Assembly: GCA_009760855.2 (NCBI GenBank)
Contig: WPIO01000026.1
Location: 3,112,001-3,176,000 of the forward strand
Direction of reading: 5' to 3'
DNA from: Cristatella mucedo
Lineage: Eukaryota > Bryozoa > Phylactolaemata > Cristatellidae
DNA length: 64,000 nucleotides
In this document: one piece after another, positions 56,035 to 64,000 of the stretch
Layout: each line of letters starts with the position of its first letter
How positions within the stretch are numbered: position 1 is the stretch's first letter
Made by a program: the position numbers and the translations under genes
The notes under the pieces: model-generated
What the model was told of the DNA's origin: nothing
Databases searched by the model: none
Seen by the model: only the letters and a program-made list of their open reading frames with translations

Positions 56035-57566
56035 TTAAAAATCTTCTCCATCGTAAACCATCATCCCTTTACTGCATGTAAAGTTAGTACCACTACCGTT
56101 AGATGTTAGCTCAGCACTGTTCTCACAAATAGTCAAGTAATGAATTAGAATACCAGAAGCAGGAACAATATTGCTATTGAACTCAATAGTTACATCAAGT
56201 CTAGATGTAACTCTAAGAGGTTCATCATTGTATTGAAGATCAATAACATGAATTGGGTAAAGTGAAATCCATTCAGGATAAGTAACACCAACTGGTTTAG
56301 TAACTTCATTAGGACCAAGATATTGTTTTCTAAAAGTCGTGAAATCCATGTAACATGGAGCACATTTTCCTTTTTTAGGCTCGCATGCTCTTGGAACAGT
56401 AGGATAGTGTTTAGATCCATTTGAAAGCGCAGTAACACTCTTAATATCACAATGATTGTAAGTACAAGGATTAACAGTGTAACTATCATATTTAATGCTG
56501 GCTTGAGCTGCAACAATCAACCATCTAACTTTATCAATTGTATTTTTAACTGATAGAGTTTTAGTGAATTCAGTTGCTTGATTAAGAGACGTTATAGTAA
56601 TATTTTCATAACGTCTAATTCTATAGTTGTCTTATTTTCTTTGATCTTTCACTTAAGATATCTGCAAGTGCTCTTTGTATGCTTTCTTTTGGTGTTACAC
56701 ATGGAACGACTAGTCTCATTTTTGACATAGCAACTCTTAAAGTTGTATAAGCACCATCATTTGCAGCAAAAACAACTCCCTTAGTTGCAATAGCATTTGT
56801 ACTAGCTTCAACTGCTGCAGATGCTCCAGTCAAAATAAAGCTTCTATCATCTCCAACTCTACTCATTTCTAGAGTAAAAGGAATATTATAAAGAATTTTA
56901 TTCATATCAGCACAACAACCAGAAAGTCTTGCTAGAGGAAGTGCAATGCTAAATGTTCCAACGTCAGCATCTGCTTATAATATTGTTTATAATACCTCTT
57001 CTATACATAAACCCAATATTTGAACACACTCCATTAGTAATTACAACATCTGATGCATTAGGACTAGTATATGCCCCACGACCAGTATTCATATCTTCCA
57101 ATGAACTTGCTTCATTCTTCTTCCACCCAGTTGCTGGTCCTTCAGTCCCATTATAATCATTTGGATAACATAGAAGACCCATAAGTGTTGAAACACTTCC
57201 AACTGCCTCTTTTAGCGGAAGACTTTGAATTTCTTCAGTACCAAGTCTAATCCTCATTCTACTAATAACCAAGCACCAGCATTGTTAACTAGTCCAGCAG
57301 CAAGTGTTCTTTTAAGTGCACTAGGTGCCTCAGAAGCATTCGCTGGTGTACCACCAATTCTTACTTCAAGTAAAAGATATCCATCAGAAAGGACGTAACA
57401 CGTTTGTTGTTCACCAGGAACAATGAATGTAATTAGTTTTCCAGCGATGCTATCAGTTTCATTTCCATTAGTTTAATAAAACTCTAAATTGATAATCTCT
57501 AAGTTTATAATTAGGAAACTTAGGACCTCCCAATTTGAGTATACTATCGATAGGTGCACTTGCCAT
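56035..57566 (-). pseudogene. Double-jelly-roll major capsid protein, E2 copy, broken
   Basis: Forms the capsid shell in Polinton-type viruses. From ATG 57566: LITFIVPGEQQTCYVLS, LVNNAGAWLF, YPNDYNGTEGPATGWKK, CCADMNKILYNIPFTLEMSR, MRLVVPCVTPKESIQ, then PEWISLYPIHVIDLQYNDEP in the second jelly roll. The end region (56035-56520) is open for 161 codons. Frameshifts lie near 57470, 57260, 56980 and 56625. About 510 codons. The minus-strand leader reads TACATAGAGAAGAAAAATG. Confidence 0.88.
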
Positions 57567-57593
57567 TTTTCTTCTCTATGTAAAAAACTAAAA

Positions 57594-58202
57594 TTATTTC
57601 CTACTTTGAATATATAAACCAGCTCCTATTTTTCTCTTCATGCGTCCACCATAACCATCAGCTCGGGAAGGAATATAGGGAACAACAGCTTTATCATTAA
57701 TTACTTTTGCTATTTTTTTATATTCTTTAGGACCATTCTCTTTAAGAGTCCCTGAATAGTCTTCTACTTCTGGTTCTTCTTCTATTTTTGCCTTTCTACC
57801 TTTTTTAGATTTTTTCTTAGTAACCTGTTCAAGAATAACTTTTTTTAGTTGAAGATTCATCTCTTTCATCTTTCTATCATAGTCTTCATCCTTTCTTTTT
57901 CTTTCAAGCTCGTATTCAAGTTCTATCTTTCTTCTTTCTTCTTCAAGTTTATCATCCATGTCTCTACATTTATTAGCGTATTCTTGATCTATCTTTTCTT
58001 TCTTTGTTTGTAGTTCAGTAAGTTTTCTTGCTTGATGCATTTCAATACCTTTGTTGGCAACTTTTAATCCTGCATCAACAGCATTACTTGCAGTACCTAA
58101 AACTTTGTTAAATATGTCAATAGCACCATAAAAATATACTCCAGAACCACGATATTTACCTCCATGTATTCTATCATGTCCAATTCTTGCATAACTACCC
58201 AT
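57594..58202 (-). CDS. Basic coiled-coil virion protein, E2 copy
   Basis: 202 codons, open. The N-terminus MGSYARIGHDRIHGGKYRGS is Gly-rich and basic. A charged coiled coil covers about residues 55-135 (LEEERRKIELEYELERKRK), then a Lys-rich stretch, and the C-terminus RKIGAGLYIQSRK is basic. Its place between capsid and penton genes and its composition suggest a core, DNA-binding or minor capsid protein. Short Gly-Gly and GxG sites might be protease targets, but that is inference. Start motif on the minus strand: TAATATAGAGCAATG. Confidence 0.7.
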   Translation of the reverse strand: MGSYARIGHDRIHGGKYRGSGVYFYGAIDIFNKVLGTASNAVDAGLKVANKGIEMHQARKLTELQTKKEKIDQEYANKCRDMDDKLEEERRKIELEYELERKRKDEDYDRKMKEMNLQLKKVILEQVTKKKSKKGRKAKIEEEPEVEDYSGTLKENGPKEYKKIAKVINDKAVVPYIPSRADGYGGRMKRKIGAGLYIQSRK

Positions 58203-58211
58203 TGCTCTATA

Positions 58212-58967
58212 TTACTTCGAAATTTCTATTGTTGCAACTACATCAGTAATTATATTTACAGGGTTTCCATTTTGATCACTTAATCCTATTTTAAAACTAC
58301 TCATTGCATCTATAACACCACGTGTTGGTAAATACAATACATTAGGAATATGTAGATCAACCTTTTCACCTGGATTAATATCATCAATATCTATAATATA
58401 TAAAGATGTACATTGATCTAAAAATCCTTTTCTTCTTTCTACGTAATTTTTAAAAGGATCAACTAAATCACAATCAACACTTATCCACCTTATTCCTATA
58501 TTATCTGGTAATACCATTTTATTCCATGCTTTGAATATACCTTTTATTTTAATCTATGAGTTATATGTTGCAGTACCAGCTCCTGTTTAAAACTTATCTG
58601 TTGTTGCTCTTGATTGAGTAATTGAATTATTAATTGTTTCAGCAATTCAATTATTTATATCATCACTTACAGTGCCATATATTCCAGGTCTTAATGTTAA
58701 AGTTTAGTCTGATTCACCAGTAACTCTATAAACAAAAGTATTATTAGTTTCAGTTACATTTCTAATAGAATTAGTTGCAGCGAATTTCTTAAAACAGATC
58801 TTAAAGTTTTTACCTCTTAGTAATATTGGTGTATTAATCTTAGCTCTAAATGGATTACTATTTCCAGTTATATTAAAAACATATCCATCTTTGCTTGCTT
58901 GACTAGTTTTCCTAATACTTTCAAGAATTTTTAATATTTCACTAGCAATTTTTACCAAGTCACTCAT
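58212..58967 (-). pseudogene. Penton-like proteins B and A fused by deletion, E2 copy
   Basis: The 5' part is protein B (start 58965-58967; GYVFNITGNSNPF, FKICFKKFAATNSIRN, NNTFVYRVTGES). The 3' part is the C-terminus of protein A (IRWISVDCDLVDPFKNY, VDLHIPNVLYLPTRG, VVATIEIS). Compared with E1, about 1 kb covering the end of B and most of A is gone, with the junction near 58525-58560. Both parts look like single-jelly-roll penton proteins. There are also stops near 58590-58705. Confidence 0.7.
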
Positions 58968-58974
58968 TTCTATA

Positions 58975-59975
58975 TATTATGTAAAAAATTGTGTATCTTT
59001 GAAAAATATTTATTTGGAGCTTTCCTTGATTTAGCAAGGTAATCAACAGCAGCACTGATTGAACTTATTACACCTCTATTTCCAGCAGCAAGCTTACTTA
59101 ACCATAGATCAAGTTTATCAAGTACTTCTTTTTACAGATTTTACAAACAATGGAACTATCTCTATTCCAAAACCTAATCTCCACCCACTACCAACAAGAT
59201 AGCTATAGACAAAGTCCTCTGTTGGATTTTTTGATTTAATTCTTCTTATTTTTTCAAGTAATATTTCAACATCAGAACTAAAAGACTTTTTATCTTCTAC
59301 TATAATATTTTCTATAGCTTTCACTACATTACTACTAGATACAGGTCCTCTTCTTTTAATTTCATCAAGAATACATTGTTTCTTATCTTTTAGTAAATCT
59401 GATTCAGATTTAACAACTGGTTCTTTAACAACTTTTGCCTTTTTAATTATCTTCCTAGGTTTCTTACCAGTTGAAGGATTAAAATTAAGTTGCTCTGCAA
59501 TTCCCTTTTGAAGTGAATCAATTGCTTCTCTCATCTCTGGATTAGCAGAATATGTCTTAGCTTGATTTGCAATAGTTACCGCTTTTTTTTTAGGTTTTCC
59601 TTCAGCAATAGCTTCAAATCCTTTTCTTACTATATTAGAAATATCTACAGGTGCTTTTTGCTCTAATAATTTTTTAGCTTTTTCTTTGTGTTCCATTTGA
59701 ACTGCAAGTGATGGTCTAACTTTCTTTAGTTTATCAATAACAATATTACCAGAGTTATCAGTTGATTTCTCTAACGCACGTTCATTAAATTCACGTTCAA
59801 ATCTATCTCTAGCTTGCATTTCTGCTTCAATTCTTTGTATCTCTTGAGCATTATCAAGTATACCAGCAACATGCAAACTTTCTAAATTAGTAAGTTTATT
59901 CTCTAAATCTATTGCTTCTTAAACACTTCCTCTGTAAGGCTTTTTTTTACTTGCATATATTTTACCATTTATCAT
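58975..59975 (-). pseudogene. Basic virion-associated protein, E2 copy
   Basis: Starts MINGKIYASKKKPYRGSV. A TAA near 59920 replaces a Gln codon seen in E1. Then 252 open codons: ILDNAQEIQRIEAEMQARDR (coiled coil), a Lys-rich linker (GKKPRKIIKKAKVVKE) and KSESDLLKDKKQCI. After a shift near 59130 it ends ISSISAAVDYLAKSRKAPNK. Sits between the penton genes and the ATPase. No family recognised. Basic composition suits a DNA-associated or minor virion protein. Confidence 0.6.
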
Positions 59976-59987
59976 TTTCTCCTATAT

Positions 59988-60656
59988 TCAATTAAAAATA
60001 GTTATTAATTGTTTACCCGTACTATCTACAGACCAAAATCTTCCTTCTGATGCTGTTTTTGTTAGATCAATAACACAATAACTAAATCTATTTCTGGTGC
60101 AAGAGTTTACCCATTCTTTAAACTGTTTCTTATCTATATCACCAACATATGAATCACGAATGTATTCTATATCAGTATTATTTTGCTTAAAGATTATAAT
60201 CATATTTATATTGTTTCTTATTTCTCTTCTAGGAATATTAGTAAATCCTTGAGCAAGATAAAATATGTTCAATCCTTTATGTCTACCTCTAGTTAAATAA
60301 TCTAATATCTTAGATTGATCTTCAGTCATTAAATCATCTAATACAACAACATTCTTACAATTCCTATAAGAATCAACTTCTGGCATATTATCAATTCCAT
60401 TAACCCAAGCATAAGCAGGTTTATCTTTAGTCATTGACATAAGACCACGATATAACTTTTGATCTAAACTTGAAGCAGTGCTTGTACATGTATCATAATT
60501 AAGCATTCCATAAAATATCCAATTCATTACTAACTGTGATTTACCCGTTCCACTTAGTCCAAGCACTAATGCTCTAATAGGAACTTTAGGTAATGGTTCT
60601 TTATGTCCAGTGTCTATATCTTGTCCAAAATTGAAAGCTCTAACTTGCAAAGACAT
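59988..60656 (-). CDS. FtsK/HerA-type genome-packaging ATPase (A32-like), E2 copy
   Basis: 222 codons, undamaged. Pumps viral DNA into the preformed capsid. Walker A GLSGTGKS (33-40), Walker B NVVVLDDLM (102-110), a GRHKGLNIFYLAQGF segment with the polar sensor residue, and RREIRNNINMIIIF. Length and motif spacing fit the small ATPases of Polintons, adintoviruses and Polinton-like viruses. The start ATG at 60654-60656 was chosen over upstream in-frame codons because E1 aligns from there and a TATAATATAG stretch lies just before it. It diverges from the protease gene, starts 21 nt apart. Confidence 0.93.
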   Translation of the reverse strand: MSLQVRAFNFGQDIDTGHKEPLPKVPIRALVLGLSGTGKSQLVMNWIFYGMLNYDTCTSTASSLDQKLYRGLMSMTKDKPAYAWVNGIDNMPEVDSYRNCKNVVVLDDLMTEDQSKILDYLTRGRHKGLNIFYLAQGFTNIPRREIRNNINMIIIFKQNNTDIEYIRDSYVGDIDKKQFKEWVNSCTRNRFSYCVIDLTKTASEGRFWSVDSTGKQLITIFN

Positions 60657-60677
60657 TTTTACTATATTATAATAGAT

Positions 60678-61433
60678 ATGAATTTTTGTTTGCTTGAAGT
60701 GTAACAAACAAACTGATACAATACATGAACAATATGTAGAAGTTGATTCAACTAAAGGAATGAGAGGAATTTTAAAAGGTGTTTGTACTATTTGCGATAG
60801 TAAGAAGTCAAAGTTTGTTAAGTTAAGATCCATTGAAAGTTCCGGTGCAGGTAGACATCAAGTAAGTAAAGGTTCTGGTAGACATCAAGTAAGCAAAGGT
60901 TCTGGTTTTATTGAAGATTTAGGAAGAATTCTTAATTTTAAACAATTAACTAATAGAGTTGGTGGTTGTGCAGATAAAGAACAAATGATTGCAGAGCTTA
61001 AAAAGACTATTGAACAATTAAAAAAAGTAAAATCAACACCTTTGACTGATATAGAAATAAATAATTATATAAAAGAATTAGATGTAAAAATTTTTAGAGG
61101 TGTCTTTGCAAGAGATGAACTAACAAAACCCTTAAGAAATGAATGTCTTATTTTGAATACTGGCGATTCTTAAAAAGCAATATATCACTGGATAAGACTA
61201 AAAAAGAAGGAAAACAATGTTTTTACTTTGATTCATTCGGTGCACCACCTATGCCAGAAGTAATACATTATTTTGGTGTTATTTCAACATTTTAGTCATT
61301 TAAGCTACAAGAATACAATCAAACAGATTGTAGAAGAAGGTGTCTAATCTTCTTAAAACTAATGCAAGAATAAGATTTTGGATCGACAATAAAATTATTA
61401 TTTTAATTTAAACATTTTCTTTTCCTTGCATAG
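60678..61433 (+). pseudogene. Zinc-ribbon/adenain-like protease fusion, E2 copy, broken
   Basis: From ATG 60678, a small insertion near 60688 shifts the frame. From 60694 it is open for 159 codons: CNKQTDTIHE and KGVCTICDSKKSKFV (zinc ribbon), two GRHQVSKGS repeats, coiled coil MIAELKKTIEQLKKVKS, then FRGVFARDEL and ECLILNTGDS of the protease domain. The open stretch shows that both domains belong to one protein. Beyond TAA 61171 the protease core continues in broken frames (AIYHW, FDSFGAPPMPE, then a CRRRCLIFL region in which the Cys-Gly is changed). Adenain-like proteases mature capsids. Confidence 0.78.
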
Positions 61434-61435
61434 AA

Positions 61436-61945
61436 ATGGAAAATAAAAAATTCTTAGTACTTGAAAATGCCTCAGTCGTAATTTCTAAAGGAAAACCAGC
61501 TCGTGTTCATATTGAAGAGAAAATGAGTAAAGATTCTAAACCTTATTTTAATGCATGGATTTATATTACAGATGATATGAGACCTGTTCTCGAAGATATT
61601 GCTAATAGAGCAATTATGAAGCTTGAATATAGTGGATATGCTATGTCTAGTCGTTCAATTATTGGTATAAGAATTGCATTTGGAACTAAACCAAGTATAT
61701 TCTTTGATCAAAAGAGTAAACAAATGAAATTCGGTAGTGTTGCTGAAATAATTCAAAAATTTGGAAATGACTTTCCTGTTACTGGATAGATAGATGGAGG
61801 TTATGTAACTAAAGATACTTATAATTCAGAAGAAAGACTTGATATTAGATTGAAACTTGAACAAGTTAGAGTTTATGCTGTAGATAACAAATCTCAAGAT
61901 AAGTTTAATCCTGCTGATTATCAGACACTAAAAAAACAAAAATAA
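61436..61945 (+). pseudogene. Conserved unknown protein, E2 copy, one internal stop
   Basis: ATG 61436 lies 2 nt after the protease stop within GCATAGAAATG. 117 open codons: VLENASVVISKGKPA, PYFNAWIYITDDMRPVLEDI, FDQKSKQMKFGSVAEIIQKF. A single TAG at 61787 is followed in frame by a further 51 codons (DGGYVTKDTYNSEERLDIRL) ending at 61945. E1 lacks this part. I do not recognise a family. Position beside the protease suggests a virion or maturation role, as inference only. Confidence 0.6.
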
Positions 61946-61949
61946 AAAC

Positions 61950-62737
61950 ACGTAAATAAAACAAAACAAAAATTAGATTGTATCTTTTTTTACTTATAGC
62001 TAACATTTTATGTACGAGATTCTTTGCATAATTAGTTATCTTACTTATACTTGATTGATTACTTACTTTATCTTTCAAGAAATCTATGGCAAATGAATTG
62101 CCTAGTAAACCACTACCAATATTAAGGCCTAATCCTAATTAGCGCTCATTATCGCTGCAACCGTTTTAGCATCTTCTCTGACATATGATGGTTGTTTGGG
62201 ATCTAACGTTATTCGTGCTGCTGATTCTGCTAAAACTAAATCAGATAAATTTCTTATTTCAGTTCTTTTTGGTTCTGGTTCAGATCATGTCTCTGTATAA
62301 TAATTGTCATGGATTAGAGCCGTATCATAAAGATCATTGACTTCGGTGTATCCTTGATCCATTCTTTTTCTAAACTTGGTGCCTGGACCTGCATATGAAT
62401 ATTTTCCTGTATTATTAAAACTTCCTCCAGGAACATTTTAAGATTGCACACCTTTTGGAAGACGAAGATGAAATTCTCTGCCACCAGATAATTTATTTAT
62501 AAAATCTACGAGACCGCTTCCTTTTTTTCTATTGGCTTTTAATTGTTTAAGAGATAAGCTTAGTTGCAATCCAACTCCACTGTTTTCACTTTTTCTATTT
62601 TATTAAGTTGAGTCTTTGTTAGAAGAATTGGAATAAATCCTGTTAAATCAGTATGTTTTAATCTGATTGAGATAGGTTGATTTATGTATTTGTTTTAATT
62701 GATGATCAGATAATGCAAGTTTCACTTCTTGATACAT
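61950..62737 (-). pseudogene. Parvovirus-type phospholipase A2-like protein, broken
   Basis: In broken minus-strand frames from ATG 62737: a basic N-terminal part, GGREFHLRLPKGV, then YAGPGTKF followed by LIHDNYY, the Ca-binding YxGPG and catalytic HDxxY pattern of parvovirus VP1-type PLA2 domains. A helix with LSDLVLAESAARI and REDAKTVAAIM follows, as in PLA2-like proteins reported from adintoviruses. Such domains are thought to help virions cross membranes. Several stops and shifts. Start motif TATATATAGAAAT is present. The C-terminal end is uncertain. Confidence 0.65.
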
Positions 62738-62789
62738 ATTTCTATATATAATAAAATAATTTAAAGAGATAAAAAAACATTGTATAGAA

Positions 62790-63352
62790 ATGAATCAAGA
62801 TGAGGTTGCACAATTGAGAAAACGTGTTATGGAACTTTTATATTTCAACGCTTTTACTGGTATCTTCAAATGGAGAGTTGTTAGAACGGGATATGCAAAA
62901 GCTGGAAATGAAGCAGGAACAATTAATAAAAGTACTGGATATAGAGAAATAAAAATTGATGGAATAAGTATAAGGGTAATCGTCTTGCATGGCTCATTTG
63001 TAAAAATGAAATGCCTATTTTTCAATTAGATCACATAAATATAATTATATCAGATAATAAAATTAGTAATTTAAGACTTGTAACTAATGCAGAAAATCAA
63101 AGAAACAGAGTAAGGCGAAATAACACTAGTTCTAGATTTATAGGAGTATAGTTTTACAAGAAATCAAACAAATGGGAGTCAGCTATTAAAATAAATGGAA
63201 TCAGGCATCAAATAGATCTTTTCAATGATCCAGAAGATGTCACAACTGCAAGAGATATGATGGCAATAAAACTACATCTTAAATTTGCTCTACTTAATTT
63301 TACTAATTGTTTTGATAAAGATAATAAAGTTGTTTGTTGTACTGACATCTAA
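62790..63352 (+). pseudogene. HNH (phage/homing type) endonuclease, broken
   Basis: Starts at ATG 62790 after TGTATAGAA. N-terminal LLYFNAFTGIFKWRVVRTG and AGTINKSTGYREIKIDG, then, after a one-base shift near 62970, NRLAWLICKN, the HNH core LDHINIIISDNKISNLRL, ENQRNRVRRNNTS, and an AP2-like SNKWESAIKINGIRH. This is the layout of free-standing HNH/AP2 homing endonucleases of phages and large viruses. A TAG at about 63151 is also present. It lies between the PLA2-like and membrane-protein genes and overlaps the latter's end by 4 nt. Confidence 0.78.
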
Positions 63353-64000
63353 TTGCTGCATCGTTTCTTTAACTCACTAAGTAATTTCTTAACTTCTCTA
63401 TCAATCTCTTCAGGACTTGCTCCTTTTGCATAAAGATGACTAAGTAACATCAGGCTTTCAGTTTTATAGTCTCATGTTTTTACACCACCAACTTTACTTG
63501 CTTCAACTTTTTTTATATCTCTCCTTACTTCTGGTGAGTTATCAACCCCACCATTTTCCACTAATTACCTTCCTTATTTAGTGTAGTTCCATCGATTCTT
63601 TACTTCTGAAGCTTGTACAGGTCCACTAAGATCAATATATGTTCCTGATTTTATTAGTTCTATCATATTATCTAAATCCTCAATAGAATTTCCTAATCGT
63701 TCTTTTTGAAGGCTTAAAGATTTCATTCTTTGTTCATGTGTATCCATAGGTGGTGCCTTAGCTGTATACATTGTTTCATCAATTATCTTTTTTATTAGAC
63801 TTGCTACAGCAACGGCAATTGAAACTCCGATTCCACCACCTTCAAAAATAATAGCAATTGTGGTAATAATAGGTGCAATTAAAAGAGGTAAGAATCCTCC
63901 TCTAGTTTCTAAAAATTTCTTTGTCCAGGATTTAGGATCTAATTGTGCAGCAGTCCAAGTTACTTTTTCACCAAACTTATCACTTAAGAAGTTACTTGGA
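63349..64000 (-). pseudogene. Membrane protein of unknown function, 5' end outside window
   Basis: Reading from the window edge: KVTWTAAQLDPKSWTKKFLE, two hydrophobic segments separated by EGGG (LPLLIAPIITTIAIIFEG and IGVSIAVAVASLI), then a polar C-terminus with a coiled coil (SLSLQKERLGNSIEDLDNMI) and PEEIDREVKKLLSELKK. Stops or shifts near 63565 and 63475. No family recognised. The hairpin-like double hydrophobic segment suggests a virion membrane or minor capsid protein. Confidence 0.5.

Larger units (their letters stand above)
51004..64000. mobile_element. Endogenous Polinton-like/adintovirus-like element E2 (right end outside window)
   Basis: At least 12.8 kb of AT-rich viral sequence colinear with E1 from the SLATT-like gene to the conserved unknown (52639-61945). 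It has an extra gene on the left and a different right arm (PLA2-like, HNH, membrane protein). Better preserved than E1: exonuclease, ATPase and coiled-coil genes are open. The left limit is set by the hairpin at 51004-51088 and is uncertain. Confidence 0.85.

Noticed and set aside
31528-63352. A reassigned genetic code (TAA/TAG as Gln) in the viral genes
   Set aside because: Several in-frame stops do fall where the other copy has Gln (E1 capsid near 36432 and 35447, E1 exonuclease near 34488, E2 near 59920, and two in the E2 protease). But CAA and CAG are used freely for Gln in the same genes. Other stops replace Lys, Glu, Tyr or Thr codons, and frameshifts are common. C-to-T decay explains it.

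Overview
The window is nuclear DNA of an invertebrate bilaterian animal, apparently assembled from a repeat-rich chromosome. It holds two recognisable host genes, both on the minus strand: the first six coding exons of CDKAL1 (tRNA methylthiotransferase; 17.14 kb down to 7.28 kb, remaining exons left of the window) and an intronless alpha-1,2-fucosyltransferase-like gene (29.59-30.68 kb). A piece of mitochondrial DNA inserted in the nucleus (about 45.5-48.9 kb) carries nad4, trnH and nad5. It reads sensibly only if TGA is Trp and AGA/AGG are Ser, so the host is neither a vertebrate nor a cnidarian or sponge.

Layout. 0-31 kb: host DNA with CDKAL1, at least two tRNA-derived SINE families, 5'-truncated CR1/L2-type LINEs, a roughly 172-bp satellite (4.5-6.1 kb), a MITE-like element (19.9-20.3 kb), microsatellites, and the fucosyltransferase. 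31.3-43.3 kb: element E1, a complete but decayed endogenous dsDNA virus of the Polinton-like/adintovirus-like type, bounded by terminal inverted repeats. 43.3-45.1 kb: remnant E3 of a more diverged relative. 45.3-50.9 kb: SINE, mitochondrial insert and LINE. 51.0-64.0 kb: element E2, a second, better preserved copy that runs off the right edge.

E1 and E2 are colinear for about 9.5 kb. In order: a two-TM SLATT-like membrane protein (+), a retroviral-type integrase (-), a double zinc-binding protein (+), a fibre-like protein (-), a YqaJ/lambda-type exonuclease (-), the double-jelly-roll major capsid protein (-), a basic coiled-coil protein (-), two penton-like proteins (-), a basic protein (-), an FtsK/HerA packaging ATPase (-), a zinc-ribbon protein fused to an adenain-like protease (+), and a conserved unknown (+). 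Past that point the right arms differ. E1 has two tandem fibre-like genes. E2 has a parvovirus-type phospholipase A2-like protein, an HNH endonuclease and a membrane protein. Capsid, penton, protease and ATPase form the virion module, and integrase plus inverted repeats the insertion module. No DNA polymerase or helicase is visible.

Most viral genes are broken by stops, frameshifts, deletions or LINE insertions, so these are fossils. Nearly every viral gene carries a TATAGA-like motif within about 15 nt of its start codon. Points of most interest are the zinc-ribbon/protease fusion, the nested inverted repeats with TGACGTCA sites in the termini, the start-proximal promoter motif, and the modular right arm.
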